Assembly: GCF_028009165.1 (NCBI RefSeq) | Contig: NC_079246.1 | Coordinates: 3,782,001 to 3,846,000, forward strand | Origin: Akanthomyces muscarius | Taxonomy: Eukaryota; Ascomycota; Sordariomycetes; Hypocreales; Cordycipitaceae | Direction of reading: 5' to 3' | Length of the DNA stretch: 64,000 bases | Shown: positions 24,501 through 37,709 of the stretch, one piece after another | How positions within the stretch are numbered: the stretch's first letter is position 1 | How the letters are laid out: each line of letters opens with the position of its first letter | The notes under the pieces: generated by a model | Told to the model about the DNA's origin: nothing | The model's database searches: none | Seen by the model: the letters and a program-made list of their open reading frames with translations, nothing else | Program-made: the position numbers and the translations under genes

Positions 24501-27500
24501 TTATAGCTTCTAACTAGATATATTTTAATAGGTAGTCTATAATAACTATAAGGAAATATAGTTATTCTAGTCTTTCACTTAGTAGATCTATTATAAAATT
24601 AACTAAGATTTACTTCTAATATTAATTTATAGTTAGGATAGGCTATAAGAGGCCTTAGTATAATTACCTTAACTTATATATACTATAATAAGGGTAATTC
24701 CTAATATAATATATTATATCTTATAATAATCCTAACTAGTAATAGTCGCGAATTAATATCTAAAATATACTATTCCGCCCTAAGTGCACTATTATATTAG
24801 ATATATAAGCGCGTTTAATAAGTATAGTTATTAGGGGCTCCTAACTAGGTACCTATATATAGTTATAAAATTAGAGTATCCTATATACTAAGATAGTATA
24901 GTCTATTATTTACTCCCTATAATTTATTTTAAATAAAAAAGAGTAAGCTCTTTCTTAAATAACTTTTACCTTTTCTATATAGGATATATTTACCTTTAAA
25001 CTAGTCTTCTATAAAGTTATTAAACTTTTATCTAAAAAGGGGGATAAGGAATAGCTAGATTTAATTACTATAATATTAATAGACTTTAAGATCTTAGTTA
25101 AGGGTTAATTAAGGCTATCCTTAAACTATTTAAGGTAACTAAGAGCGTTAAGGTAAGCTATAAGGGGGCCTAGTTAATAGTATAATTAGTATTAAAATAA
25201 AGATAAGAATTCTAACTATTATACCTACTATTTAGAAATAACTTATAGTTTAGTAAAGTATTTAAGGTTTTTATAGTTAGTAAGGATTATAAATATATTT
25301 TCTTATCCTTATAGCTTAGCCTCTTAGGCTTTTAGATATACTATTATAATAAGGAGTTTTTTATTATAGATAGTATAGTTATATTTAACTAATAAGAGTT
25401 TAGCGGAATAGTATACTACTAGGTGTAGAATATTATTATTATCTACCTATAATAGATAACTACTAAGCCCTATTCCTAAATAATCTATTTTAATAATTAT
25501 ATTCTAATTAGGATCTTATAGGGTAAGGTAGAGATTAGATAAGAATAAGGACTTAAGTTACTTAAAAGTGTTATCCTCTTACCTTCCTTATATAAATAGG
25601 ACGCCCTTATAGGTAAGATATATTAGGGGTTTAGTAAATAAAGAGAAATTAAAAATAAAATCCCTATAAAAGTTTATAAAGCTAAAAAAGCTATATACTC
25701 TATATACCTTAGTAGGGGCCTCTTACTACTATATAGCTTTAATCTTCTCTAGGTCTAGTTTAAGCGATTTCCCTACCTCTACTATAAACCCTAGGTACTT
25801 AACATTTATAACTAAGAATTCACACTTATTAATATCTAAAAATAGTCTAGCTTTTACTAGCTTATCTAATACTACCTTAACCTTTTCCTTATATTCTTTA
25901 AGTATATCTAAGTTATAGATAATTATATTATCTAGGTATATAGATATAAAGTTATTAAGTGTCTTACCTAGAGTCTAGTTAATATAGTATTAGAAACTAG
26001 TAGGAGTACCTATAAGCCTAAATAGATATATAAGCTACTTAAAAAGGCTAAAGTAGGTATAAAATACTATATACTTTTTAAATCTAAAAGCTATATATAG
26101 CTAATAGAAAGCCACTTAGATGTCTAACTTAGTAAACTATTTTACTATTAAGAATAAATATAGGGTCTCTTTAATAAGTAAGAGAGGATATTAGTCTTCT
26201 TTTATAATTATATTAAGGGCCTTATAGTCTATATAAAATCTCTATTTACTATTAGGTTTTTTAATAAGTAAGATAAGTGCTATAGCTAGTAAGGAACTTA
26301 TATAGATCTAGCCCTTATTAAGTAGGGATATAAGTTATTAATATAGCTCTAATAATTATTTATATAATATTTAATATAGGCGCCTATATAGGAGTTATTT
26401 AGGCGTCCTATTAGCTTTTCTCTTAATATTAATTATATAATTAAAGCCTAACTAATTTAGTAGGAGGCTTAATATAGTGTCTTCTAAAAACAGATTAGTA
26501 TATTCTTTATATTAAGTTAGAAGCTATTTCCTAGGGGATAAGGACTTCTATAATAAGGAGTTAATCTTAAAGATACTTATTATAAGTACTAGAACTTCCT
26601 AGCTAGTTTCTATATATTTATATTTTAATACCTTATAAAGTTAGTATCTATTAAGGAATAAGTGTCCTTATACTTTTAACCTTTTATCTAGTATATATAT
26701 TTACTAGTCTAGGGTTAATTAGGGGTATATATAGCTTATACTTATATCTAAGACTAGGTTATAGTGTCTTAATTATAGAAGGCCTAAAATAATAGAGTAA
26801 GCTAGTAAGGGGATAATATAAAATAGTACTAGAAAAGACTAGCTATTAATATTAATACTTACCTATACTATATAAGAGACTATAAACTTAAGGCCTTTTC
26901 TTATTACTAGTTAAATATTTCATTTAGTAGGTAAAGGTATAAGTTAAAGGCCTAATTACTTAGTTATACCCTCCTAAATAGCTCTATAATAGTTATAGTC
27001 TAAGTCTATAAAAATATTAAGTAAAGTAGAAGCCTCTAATATAGCTAGTATTAGGAAGGGTTAAGTATTTATTCTTTTTTTTACCTACTTTTAAACTATC
27101 TTATTCTATAACTTAGTATTTAGTATATTATTTAAGACTAACTATTTTAGTTACTTTAAAGGGAGACTTTTTTTTAGGGTTTATTATTTTCTAAGCTTAT
27201 AGTGGATTTATTAGGTTTTAAGCTAGTATTTATTTAATTAATACCTATTAGGGGGAGGGCTTATATAAACTTATATTTCTTAATATAGTATCTATCTTAC
27301 CTATATTAAAGATAGGCGCTAGATTCTTATTATATACTTATAACTTCTTATAAAACCTATAAGGCTTACTTTTACTTTAAATTCCCCTAGATATTTTAGA
27401 TAGTAACTAAGGGTAGTATTAGGAGTATATTAATTCCTATTATAATAAAGTCTCTTTTATAATTAATATAATATTAGCTTCTCCTATTTAGGGGTGGTTT

Positions 27501-28282
27501 TAATATTACTTTAATCTAGTAGGATTTTAGGTTAACTATAAAGGATTATAGCTATTATATAGTAGTATTATAATAGCTTCTAGAAACCCCCTAATTAATA
27601 ATAAAATATCTTATAATATCTAAGAGTGTAGGATAAAGTTTATCTAACTTAATCTTATCTACCTATAATAGACCTCCTATTAGGGCTAGCTATTACTTAA
27701 AGTGGATATAGAACTTAGAGAAAGACTCCTATTCCCCTTATTATAGTTAACTAATTCTACTTAAAGTAAGTTCCTATTAGTGTAGGTTATTAAACACTCC
27801 ACTTAGATAATAAAGGAAATTATATAAATTAGTATTACTATATTAGCCACCCTCTTTAAAATATATAATAACTTTTTATTAGGCTACTAGGCTAAGATTA
27901 TTCTAAATATATATAAATTAGGACTTTAGAGGGCTAATAAAGTCTATATTAATTTCTAGCTTATACTTAATCGCCTTTTTCTAACCTTAGAATAAATCTA
28001 ATTTACTATTATACTTCTCTTTAAGTAGGAGAGGTTTCCTCCTAGGTATATAAATATTATTTCCTAGTTAGATTAGGGGGGCCTATATAGTATAATAGGG
28101 TGGATTCCCTATACCCTATAGGGCTTAGAGTTATTCCTATACTACCCTTATCTAGGCTTATATAAGTATATTTTACTCTTATAGTGCTTTATTTTATTCT
28201 TAGAGAGAATAGTATTTATTTAAAGGCTCCTTATAGGTTAGGTAGCCTTCTATTTTATATTCCTTTAGTAAAAAGAGTTAAT

Positions 28283-28529
28283 TATTATAGACTAGCCCTA
28301 GGGTGTCTATAAATAGGCGTTATAATTATTATTAACTCTCTTAAGGAGAAGAAGGAGAAGAAATGGGAAGATAGTAAGCCCTTTTTATTTTATAGTAGTC
28401 TAGGTTTTATATAGAGTTAGTGTGGAGTTTAGCTGGGGTCTTAGTGAAGTCAACCCTAAGCTTAGCCGGCTAATACTTAACCCGTACTATCTTAGTTATA
28501 ATAGTGGGCTAAAGCCTAGTACCTTTATA
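28283..28529 (-). repeat. 5' LTR of the gypsy element
   Basis: 247 bp; matches the other LTR but keeps several G/C bases that are A/T there (for example GGAGAAGAAATGGG and GCCGGC), so the two copies mutated independently. Confidence 0.85.
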
Positions 28530-28590
28530 GCTAGTATTATATATATTACTAAAAAAGACTTCTTCTTTATATTCTTTAATACTTTTAATA

Positions 28591-30450
28591 ATATAGTTTA
28601 TAAGTAAGTAGGCTACCTAAGTAAGTATATCACTTTATATTATTTTTTAATTAACTATATTTAAACTCTATTAACTTAATAGGATAAAATAGTTTTAACT
28701 CTAAATAAAAAAGATATTATTAATACCCTTAAGGCTTTAAAAAAAGACCTTATATTATTACTCTAAAATATAACTTATATCTATAATATACTATAAATAA
28801 TACTAATATATTATTAATAAGAATAATTAAGTTAAGCTAATATAATAATATACTCTTAAAAATTAATAAATAAAGAAGAAAATCTTCTTATTTAGTATAT
28901 TCTTAATCTAAATATATAATCTTAACTACCTTACTTATATAATATAAAAGCTATAACTAACTACCTACTAGAGCTTAAATATAATATTCTAATTATAAAG
29001 TATTAATTTATAAACTTTATTAGGTAATATTTAGAACTTATTATATCTTTATTATATTAAATTAACTATTAAAGAGTCTAATATAAAGATTTAAAGTAAT
29101 ATTAAGACTAGTTTTAGCTTATAAAAAATACTATTATAAAATATAATATATAAAAGAGGGAGATTTATAACTTTAATAAGATAGGATTTATAATAGGCTA
29201 AATATTATTTAAAATAGTTATTATAAGTATAAAAAGATATTAAAAAGGTTAGAAAATATAATAAGGAAATTATATTTAGGTAATAATAATAGAGTATATT
29301 AGTATAGCTAGTATTATTATTCCTCTATTTATTATTATTATAAGTAAAACCTACCTCTCCTTTTAGTATAAAAATAGCCCCTTACTTTATAACTAAGCTA
29401 TTTTTATTACTAAAAATAGATAGACTATAAATAAGAAGTGCTTAAAATAGTTTAAATATTTTAATCTATATATAAAGACTAAAAGAATTAGTAAATATAA
29501 GCTATTAATCCTTAATAGGTATAAAGGTTATTATTTTATAAACTTTAAGCTATATTATAAAATAAATAATATAATTATATTATATATACTTACTTATTTA
29601 TTATATATACTTTAACTATTAGATATTACCTATTTTTAGTTATTAAAATGTATATATAGTAATATAATTAATAATCTAATATATATTAAAGTTACCTATA
29701 TTACTAAAAAAGAATTCTTTTCTATAATTTACTTAATATATAAAGCTTTTATAACTAAATTAAATATCCTTAGTGGTTTTTAAGGCGCTAAGATTTATCC
29801 TTTTAATTTAGAATATATTATTTTATAGCTTAATATAAAGTTATAAACTTTATTACTCTTAGTACTACTAATAGTTAAGAACTTCCCTAACTTCTAAAAA
29901 CCCCTAATAACCTAATAGAGACTCTATCTTAAATAGAATATATTAAAAAAAAGATAAGAATTTATTAGAGTAGCTTTTTAAGTAAAATTATTATAAATAT
30001 CTCTTAGTTATTAAAGTATATAATAAAAGTAATATAATAAATAGTACTAATATAAGAATAAATTAATAAGCTAGAGGTAATAAATATATAACTTTCTTAG
30101 TATTAATATATAAAAAAAAAACACTTATAGACTAAAAGATCTCTTACTTTAAAGGCTAGTACAAATTTAGCTATTTAGTTATAGGGGAAGGGTAAAAGAA
30201 GATATAATAAGTCTAAAAGTCTAGGTTTATTAATATAGCCTAAGTTATACTATTAGTACTATAATAATTATAATAAAATTAACTATAATTCTAGGATATA
30301 TAAAAAGATAATAAAAATCACTTTTTTAAATAATTATAATTAATTTTTATTAACTAGATTTTATTTTAGTTTATTAAAGTATATTTTTTATTATAAGGTC
30401 CTAAAAAGTAGCCTACTTATTTAGGTGGCTTATTTACTTATAAACTATAT
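28591..30450. mobile_element. TIR-transposon B (1860 bp), RIP-mutated
   Basis: Ends ATATAGTTTATAAGTAAGTA at 28591 and its inverted partner ending TAAACTATAT at 30450, flanked by TA (28589-28590 and 30451-30452). Size and TA duplication fit a Tc1-mariner/Fot1-like element of the same family as A. The flanking sequence ACTTTTAA / TA / ATACTTTT shows that it sits inside element A. Confidence 0.75.
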
Positions 30451-31171
30451 TAATACTTTTAATAAGTCTTTTATTAAGGAAAATATCTAGGGTGGTTTTT
30501 AAGGCACTAAGATTACCCCTTTTAATCCTAAAAAGGTTATTTCTACCTTAGAACTTAAGTTTATAATACTAAGTCCTTTAAACTTATATCTAAGATTAGC
30601 TAGGTCTTAGGTCTTTTAGATATTAAGTATTATTACTAAAATGGTTTTATAGTCTTTAATTCTAAAAAAACGAATTATTAATCACCTAAATAGCTCTCTA
30701 ACTAAAGTCTTAATATACTTAATAGTTTTAAAAAAGGTATAATAGTTATTATATACAAGGTTACTCTTTTATATATATAGGTATATACCTTTAAGGCTAT
30801 AAATAAGCTACTTAGTAAGTATTAGTAAGCTAAAAAGACTAGACTATAAACTAAAAGATCTCTTTTTATATAAGATATAAGAGATTTAAAAGAGTAAATA
30901 AATATAAATAGTTAAGTAAAGAATAAAATATAGACTTATAGTTATTATAAAGTAAGGGTTAAAATATATAGTTAGTAATATAGTATATATAGCTAGATAG
31001 GATATAATATATATACTTATATTATAAATATAGAAACTAGTAAGGAAGAGGATTCTAATTAGTTTTAGGTGTTTTTTTATATTATAGTTAAATTATTAAA
31101 GGTTAAAGGGTGAAAGGTTAAGTAAAGTGGCCCGCTCACTTATCTAGCCCGCTCACTTATTAACTATATTA

Positions 31172-31440
31172 AGTATATTAAGACTTTTACTTAAAAAGCT
31201 ATTTAAGTAACTAATAATTTATTTCTTTAAAATTAAATATTATAAGATTATTTTATTTATTATACTTAATATCTAAAAGACTTAAAATCTTACTAATTTT
31301 AAATATAAGTTTAAAAGACTTAGTATTATAAATTTAAGTCTTTAAAATAAAAATAACTATTTTATAATTAAAAAAGGTAATTCTAATACTTTAAAAACTA
31401 TTTTAAATATTTTCTTTTATAATAAACTTATTTGTATTTT
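31172..31440 (-). mobile_element. TIR-transposon D, right part (truncated)
   Basis: The reverse complement of this stretch follows 30,500-30,735 of element A closely (for example CTTAAATTTATAATACTAAG against the A copy). It continues the element begun at 20011 and then loses similarity near 31440. Compared with A it lacks about 270 bp at the insertion point. Confidence 0.5.
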
Positions 31441-31626
31441 TTATCTAATATATCTAATATATCTAAGAAATTCCTTATATTATAATAAATAAGGAAAGCT
31501 ATTCTAGATCTACTAACACTATAAATAGAGAGATAATATAATAGTTAGTAAGATAAGGCTAGATACTATAAAGGAGTAACTAGTCCTATATAAGTAGGTT
31601 TATAAAAGGAGAATTAATTCTTTAAT

Positions 31627-31675
31627 ATATAGAAAGTGTATAGAAAGTATATAGAAAGTATATAGAAAGTATATA
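31627..31675. repeat. Short tandem repeat, unit about 12-13 bp
   Basis: ATAGAAAGTATATAGAAAGT-type units repeated about four times. Probably derived from the neighbouring AT-rich repeat DNA. Confidence 0.7.
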
Positions 31676-31764
31676 GATTAGAATTTCGCTATATAGAATA
31701 TAGAATATAGAGTATAGAAAATTATATATAGATTAAATAATCTATACGCGTATAGATAGAAAGC

Positions 31765-31866
31765 CTGCTAGTAGCCTCGCTAGTGTTATTTACAAAGAAA
31801 CCAGGAGGTGGTCTTGAGTTCTGTGTCCACTACCGAGCACTCAATATAATAACCATCCAAAACTAA
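31765..31866 (+). pseudogene. Ty3/gypsy reverse-transcriptase fragment, not RIP-mutated
   Basis: Plus strand reads [20 protein letters not shown] and LNIITIQN, then a stop. This is the first conserved block of gypsy reverse transcriptase (family form: LFVKKPGGGLRFCVDYR...). Only about 30 residues remain. Its normal base composition contrasts with the RIP island that ends just before it. Confidence 0.75.
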
Positions 31867-32241
31867 TACTGTTGGAAGCGCAAGGCTTCTATCGGGCGAG
31901 ATATCACGATGGGTAACGAGGTTATTCCGGTATAATGTTGATGCTCATTCATAGTCCTCTAGCTATGGATAACGTACGACTGAATTGGTGTTGAGACCAC
32001 CCCGCGTGAGGTCTGTTTCAGCCACTGTTTGAGGCCATTCGCACTGACTCCGCCGTCCGAGGTGGCGGCGGAAGCAACAATCAATGATCTTGAGAAATTA
32101 ACACCACCACTAGTTTTGCAGCAATTTTGGTGGGAGGACGTTTTCGGATTAGCGCATTAATAGACATTCTTAAACCTTTGTGGAAAAAAGTACAGGTACA
32201 GTATAGGTCTATTTATGTATTTCGAAAAGACCGACTGCTTA
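31867..32241. other. Intergenic, no gene seen
   Basis: Normal composition, no coding sequence recognised; it includes the 3' flank of the GH55 gene. Confidence 0.45.
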
Positions 32242-35200
32242 CTAGACGTATCGAACCGTGACGTCGGCCCACGCGGCTGACGTCTTATACACACGCACCC
32301 CAACCCTACCGTCCTTGTAAGTCCCGTCTCTGACTTGCATGATTGGATTTTTCATTGCGGCATCATCCAGGTAGACAGAAATGAGATCTCCTCGCGCCAC
32401 TACTCCAAGACGATGAATTCCTTTGGAAGAGTCCTTAATGGTGGCTGGCACCTTGGCAAGATCTCTCCAACCATTGTTCTCGTATCCAAGGACCGCGTAG
32501 CCGTCTGTCGAGATACCAAAGTAGTATCCCCGGAAACTAGTATCGCCGCGGACGGTGGCCTGGTCACGGAAGACGACACCACTGTTACCACCACGCTCTA
32601 CTCGCGTATACACGTCCAGCGTGAAGTCCGCGAACGGTATTTGGTGTATGGCTCTGCCGCCTTCAGAGTACTTGCCAGTTATCTCACGCTTTACGATACG
32701 GAACTCGCCGCCGTATGAGGTCCAATACTCTGGCCCGTCGTTGGGTCGATCAATCGAGGGTGTGGGTGGTTGGATCTGAGCATCCCAATCGTGCACAGGC
32801 CCTGCGCAGTATGCATAGGACCTCACCAGTGTGGCGGTGCAGTCCTGTGTACTGAGGGAGGGATTGACTTTCAGGAAAAGGGAAATGTCAATCTTGTTTT
32901 TCAAGCAGATCGAAACGCAGTCATCGTCCTTGTCGGCAACGTGCCATCGCCCACACCTCCTGGTCGTGTTCTTCGCAACTACACCACTGTCTGGAGGAGG
33001 AATGACTGTATTCGCATATCCATCTGCTTGCTTCGGCGCAACGGGAGACCCGACTGTGCTGTTGAACTGTCCATTCTGCGGCGCGAGACAGACGACCCGC
33101 CCTAACGCGGAAGCAGCGGTGTGGAGGTTGCTGCAATCAAAGTAGAGCCATGAATTGTAGTGTCGAAGGCTACCTGGAAGCTCACCAAGTATGTAGTTAG
33201 CCTCTATGCTGCTGCAGGTATCATCGGGTTGAACTTTGTAGACATGGGCGCAGCTGAGGGGCAAACAAATTTTGAGTCCCGGCTGAATAGCGCTGCAATT
33301 GGCAATGGTTGGATTCGTGCCATACAGTGCCGCTGAAGAGACATTTTTGGACAACGCAATGGAGTCACAGGACTGGCCATTGTCAGGTACTTCATACCAC
33401 TGCTGCGATACGCAGAGGTCAGACCTTGGAATCTCCGCCGGCGGAGCGACCGATGGAGGGATGGATGTGTCGGACTTGATTCCACACTTTTTCACAACGA
33501 AATCGAGCGAATCTTTGTACATTTCGCCATAAATGGAGTAGGACGAACGTTGCATCATCCGAAGGCGACCGGCGTAGCAGTCTGAACAAAGCTCGTTCTG
33601 TGGCATGCTCTGCACATCGCTGACGAGCGTGAAATCCCTAATGATATCGTTGCAATAACGGTCCGACTTTGGATCCTTGGAACAGGTTTCATTGACTCCC
33701 GCCCACATGCGTCCACCAAGCAAGGTGGGAATCTGACTGGAGATGTTGTAGCCATTGCAGTTATCGTTGACGTTGTCAAACCAGGACTTCAAGGACAGCC
33801 CGCATCCTTCATCACAGACGGCGTCCATCAGCTTCGCACTTGATAGTGAGCCGCGATACTGCGGTTCAGCGAACGAGGAGACCAAGTCGACACATAGAAT
33901 CTTGGAAGTCAAGGCGGACTTGCAAAGATCGGGTAGTGGGACATTCTGCAACCCGTCGGCGGTGTAAACCTCAAATCCAGGAAACTTGTACCTGCCACTG
34001 ACTTCCTTGGAGCCCTGGAGCCACGCCAGAATAGAAGAGAGGAAACCATTGATATTATCTTTGGCGTATGTCGGCACAGCGCCGAGCGGTGACACCATCT
34101 CGACAATGGCCTTTGTGCAAAGGTTGTATATCCAGATGTCATGGCTGTTCTGAATATCGATTGCACGAGCTTGGCAGTCTTCCGTCTTTAAGCAATCTTG
34201 TGAATATTGGGAAAACCACGAGTACAATCCAGAACCGAGCATGTAAATGGATGACGAGTCGATCAGGCGAACGGCCCAAGAGGAGGCACAGCGCAAGTCG
34301 GTTGGGCTGCAATCACTAAAGGTCGGATCGTTGGGAAATGTTCCAGCCTTGAATGGCTGTGGTGCCATTGGAGAAGGTTGATAATACGGTGACTCTGTCT
34401 GTATCATTCCCATCAAGATGTTTTTAGCACCCGAAAGCTGATACTGATAAAAGACAGCGTGCTCCGAGGCCGTCCCCCACAGCCAAGCTCGCTGACTTTC
34501 GATGAGAATGCCACGCCCAACGTAAATGTCGATCTGGTCCTGGGTTACAGTATCGAGATCATGGTCTGCGACCCATGCCCATACATTTTCGAGATATGCT
34601 GTTGACTCGGGTTTTAGATGAAGCAGAAGCGAGGCGGCCTTGCATTGCGCATTGACCGCTCCGGTGAGTTTGGGGCACTGGGCTTTCTGCAGCTTAGACC
34701 CAATTGCACCTCCCACGCGAAAGTGAGAATCTAGAACAAGGAAGAAACCGATTAACATCACGAGCTTTTTGCTTCAGAAAGCCATTGCGCCAGTTGAAGA
34801 CTTACCCCACATTCCCACTGATCCTTTGCTTGACTCTTGAGCATTCCATTCCATGAGGACGGCGCCTGCAGTCGCGCCAGAGACCGTCACCATCATATCC
34901 TGGATCTCAATGATTCCACGTTCTCCAGGCTCTCCAACCTGGACAACCGCACGAGGCTCTGCTTCATTCTCAAACTTTGCGCCCGTTGCCATGATCTGCG
35001 ACCAAGCCTGACCTATTACTCTAGAGCCGATTGGGAATTTCACCGTGTCCCTCACCAGATACACTCCAAAGGGGAAATACACAACAGATGATGTATTGGC
35101 TGCCCCTTGGAGAATGGCGTTCAAAACGTAGGTGTCGTCTGTTTTCCCGTCGCCCTTTGCGCCGAGCTGCCGAACATTCATAATCTTATTGCGTGGAACG

Positions 35201-36998
35201 TCGTAGTACTTTGGCCGACGACGCGTGAAGAGGTTGCGCTGCATCTTATCGTATGCGCTTCCAAGAAGCTCCTCGCTGCGGTTCATCGCGGGGATGTAGT
35301 CCGCATCAACGAAACGGCTCGTTCCCTTGGCGTCTGTGACGCGACCGAACCCCCAGCTGGGAACGTGCACCTCCTGTCCGCCGGCCAGCAGATCGCGATT
35401 CTTGACGGTATCCTTGACTGCGGCCGTGACATTGAAGAAGCCCACGTTTTGCATGAGAAATGAGGTCGAGCTATCGGCCTGCAGAGATGTGACGATTCCG
35501 GCCGGGGTATTGGCGATGATAGTGTCGGTTAGCAGCAGCGACCCGACGCCTTGGCCGGTGCTGTGGGAACCGCCCGCGCCACCTGTGATCACCAATCCGC
35601 GCGTGCAGCTTTCGATGATGAAATCTTGCATAGTCCATGCCCAGTCCCAGTGTACCTGAAGCGCTGTGTTGCTTCGGGCAAAGACCAAATGGCTAGTCGT
35701 AAATTGCTGGTTGCCAAAGTACGCTCCGAAGTTGCCACCGACAAAGACAAGCTCTGACAGGAAGCCGCCGGAACCATTTTCCATGTAGATCCCCTGCTGT
35801 GTGTTGTCTGGGTAATCTGAATTGTACAGCATGTAAAACTCAATATTTTCGAGCGACGTGCCCTGCGCGACCTGCCAATGGATCGCGCAGATGTATGCCC
35901 GGCGCTCCGTAAGACGGATATCCATTTTGAAATTCTTAACGCTGCGCAGGAAGTTGTTTGTGTTTAAATACCTGCTTGAGTGTTAGATATGACTTCAGAA
36001 TCTTATATTATCAAGAGATTATTCATACCAGCCAATGTCGTCTCCAACATAGACGTTGCTAGTAATGACGCCTAGGCCGACGAAGCTTTGGGCAGCGAGG
36101 ATGGTTGGCACGTTCTTGGGCTTTCATGCTTTGTTAGCCTCGAAGTTTCCAATGATATACACTTAGATATTCTTACGTCACCTAGAAGCTGTGTATTGTA
36201 GTACTGGATGATAGGGCTGCTAACAAGGTAGGTGCCTGACGGAAAATACACGACAGCAGGATAGATGGTACTGGAGCCGCAGTCCGGACCACATCTGCCG
36301 CCGTTGGCAATTGCCCTGTTGATTGCTTCTGTATCATCGGCTTTGCCATCACCTTTGGCTCCATAGTCTTTCACGTTTCTCCAGACTCTGTAGCCAGCAG
36401 GCGCGAACGGGCTTTGACCAGGAAAGCTCTGGTCGTCAATCAACCAATACCCGGTGTCACGTTTTCCAACGCCAGCTGCATCATCTGCAAAGACGGACAG
36501 TCGTCCTTCTGGAGCGTCTAAGCTTTGGGGAACCTCGGTATCATTTGTCATTCCAGAGCTATACTTCTCTCGCATCTCCCTTGCAATCTGCTCATGATCG
36601 CCAGAGGGAACCTGCGCCGTCGACTCGGCAAGATCCCGGGCTGCCTGTCTGAGCTCATCCGGAATCGTGTAGCTTGTAACGTTTTGCGTGCCGTCAGAGG
36701 TTATGTTGCTCCGCCTGACAGCATGCTTCTCGTCTGGCAAGTATCGCAGTGGTTGGGCAAGCTTGCTCGAGCCTGCCGCGTCTTCCTCTTGCAGCTTGAA
36801 CTCGTATTTATTGAAAACTGGGCTCTCAAATCGAGCTAAGTTGATCTTTTCGAGGGTTCTGAGGGCTTGAGAGATGAGAGCAGCCGCACTGTTATTGGCT
36901 GGCAGTGTTGCATTCGCAAGCTCTGGACCGGCGACTGTCTGGCAGGACGCAACTGGGAGATGGAGCAGTCCTGCGCTAAGGACTTGCGCAAATCGCAT
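32242..36998 (-). CDS. GH55 glucanase with LysM-like modules and LamG-like C-terminus
   Basis: Four exons, 36998-36177, 36114-36029, 35971-34806 and 34730-32242 (introns 62, 57, 75 bp), giving 1520 aa in one frame. Signal peptide about 1-20. Two right-handed beta-helix halves begin VKDYGAKGDGKADDTEA (about residue 205) and VRQLGAKGDGKTDDT (about 565), the GH55 exo-beta-1,3-glucanase signature, followed by GMWDSHFRVGG and WLWGTASEHAVFYQYQLSG. After about residue 970 come Cys-rich repeats, then three LysM-like modules (near 1137 WYEVPDNGQSCDSIA, 1185 YKVQPDDTCSSI, 1282 WHVADKDDDCVSI). Residues about 1355-1520 form a LamG/DUF1080-like sandwich (FADFTLDVYTRVERGG). It is secreted, probably binds chitin and acts on beta-1,3-glucan. 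It is divergent to the chitinase gene. The GH55 catalytic Glu was not verified. Confidence 0.85.
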
Positions 36999-37709
36999 AG
37001 TGACTGTGAAAGTCTCAAATATCTGCAGCTTTTGGGGGGGGGGGGGGGGGGGGGCGAACGCGAATAAAATGAAGTGCGGTCTGCCATTTGACAAATTGGC
37101 GTGGGCGAGCGACTTAAAGGAAAAAGCTTGTCACTTGAACTAGTGAGTACCGTTACGCGAAATTGGCAATTTAACAGGCAATTAAAAGTTTTCCATAGTA
37201 TATTACACGTGCCACGCCCCCATTTTCGTTCTTCACTTTACGTGTAATGAAACTCGGCCGCAGTTGTTCCTTCAGGTGAAAACTCGCCAATGAGTATTGT
37301 TGCGTGTCATCTGGTGAATTCTGTACCGCTCGTCAGCAGTAGGCTGCGTGGGCCCAATCAACTTATATTTATTTGACCCAGTTTACGTAGAATAAAGTGG
37401 CTAATGCCAAGCCTCAAAGGCTGGAATAGGTGATTCCTAGCGACCGTTAAAATTGCATCAAATATATCATAATCAAACAACTAATACTTCTAAGCTCCGG
37501 ACGTAGCACGTGGTATCTAATTTTCATTTGTTAGATTGAGCACTATATTTGTCTGGAGACTCTTTGTCTTCCTGGCCGTCGTCGTAAATTCTGGAGCCAG
37601 TTATGGTTATGCGTCAAGTATAAGACTCCTTGAAAGCACCACAGGCTTCCTGATTCGGTGACTGTCAATGCATATCTCTCACCAGCCTTGGAGTGGACGG
37701 TATCTTGCT
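36999..37709. promoter_or_regulatory. Shared divergent promoter of the GH55 and GH18 genes
   Basis: About 710 bp between two start codons that face away from each other, so both promoters lie here and co-regulation is plausible. It contains a run of 21 G (37034-37054) only 36 bp upstream of the GH55 start. No specific binding site was identified. Confidence 0.5.
37034..37054. repeat. Homopolymer run of 21 G
   Basis: Uninterrupted G run in the 5' untranslated region of the GH55 gene (a C run on the coding strand). Its exact length is unreliable in most sequencing. Confidence 0.9.

Larger units (their letters stand above)
21271..28529 (-). mobile_element. Ty3/gypsy LTR retrotransposon, RIP-mutated
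   Basis: Two 247-bp direct repeats (21271-21517 and 28283-28529) bound a 7259-bp element, flanked by the 5-bp duplication GCTAG (21266-21270 and 28530-28534). Coding direction is minus: in 25,880-26,340 the minus strand still shows a reverse-transcriptase pattern (a TKLDI-like block, then ISIYLDNIIIYN where the active-site YLDD is expected). A purine tract of G runs lies against the left LTR on the minus strand (21518-21550), as expected for the polypurine tract of a minus-oriented element. All frames are full of stops. Confidence 0.85.
20171..31169. mobile_element. TIR-transposon A (about 1.87 kb) split by two later insertions
   Basis: Left end ATATAGTTAATAAGCGAGTC at 20171 and the inverted counterpart ending TTAACTATAT at 31169, each flanked by TA (20169-20170, 31170-31171). 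Subtracting the gypsy element with its duplication and element B with its duplication leaves about 1873 bp, almost exactly the length of element B, so the nested reading is self-consistent. The coding region is destroyed by RIP. Confidence 0.7.
18841..31760. repeat. RIP island of nested transposons
   Basis: About 13 kb of AT-rich DNA in which TA is very common and CA/TG are almost absent, with stops in all frames. This is the footprint of cytosine-to-thymine mutation in CpA context on both strands. No living gene was found. The component elements with supported ends are listed separately. Confidence 0.9.

Noticed and set aside
28422..28607. 61-codon frame at the right LTR of the gypsy element
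   Set aside because: It spans the LTR end and the neighbouring decayed DNA and is a chance frame.
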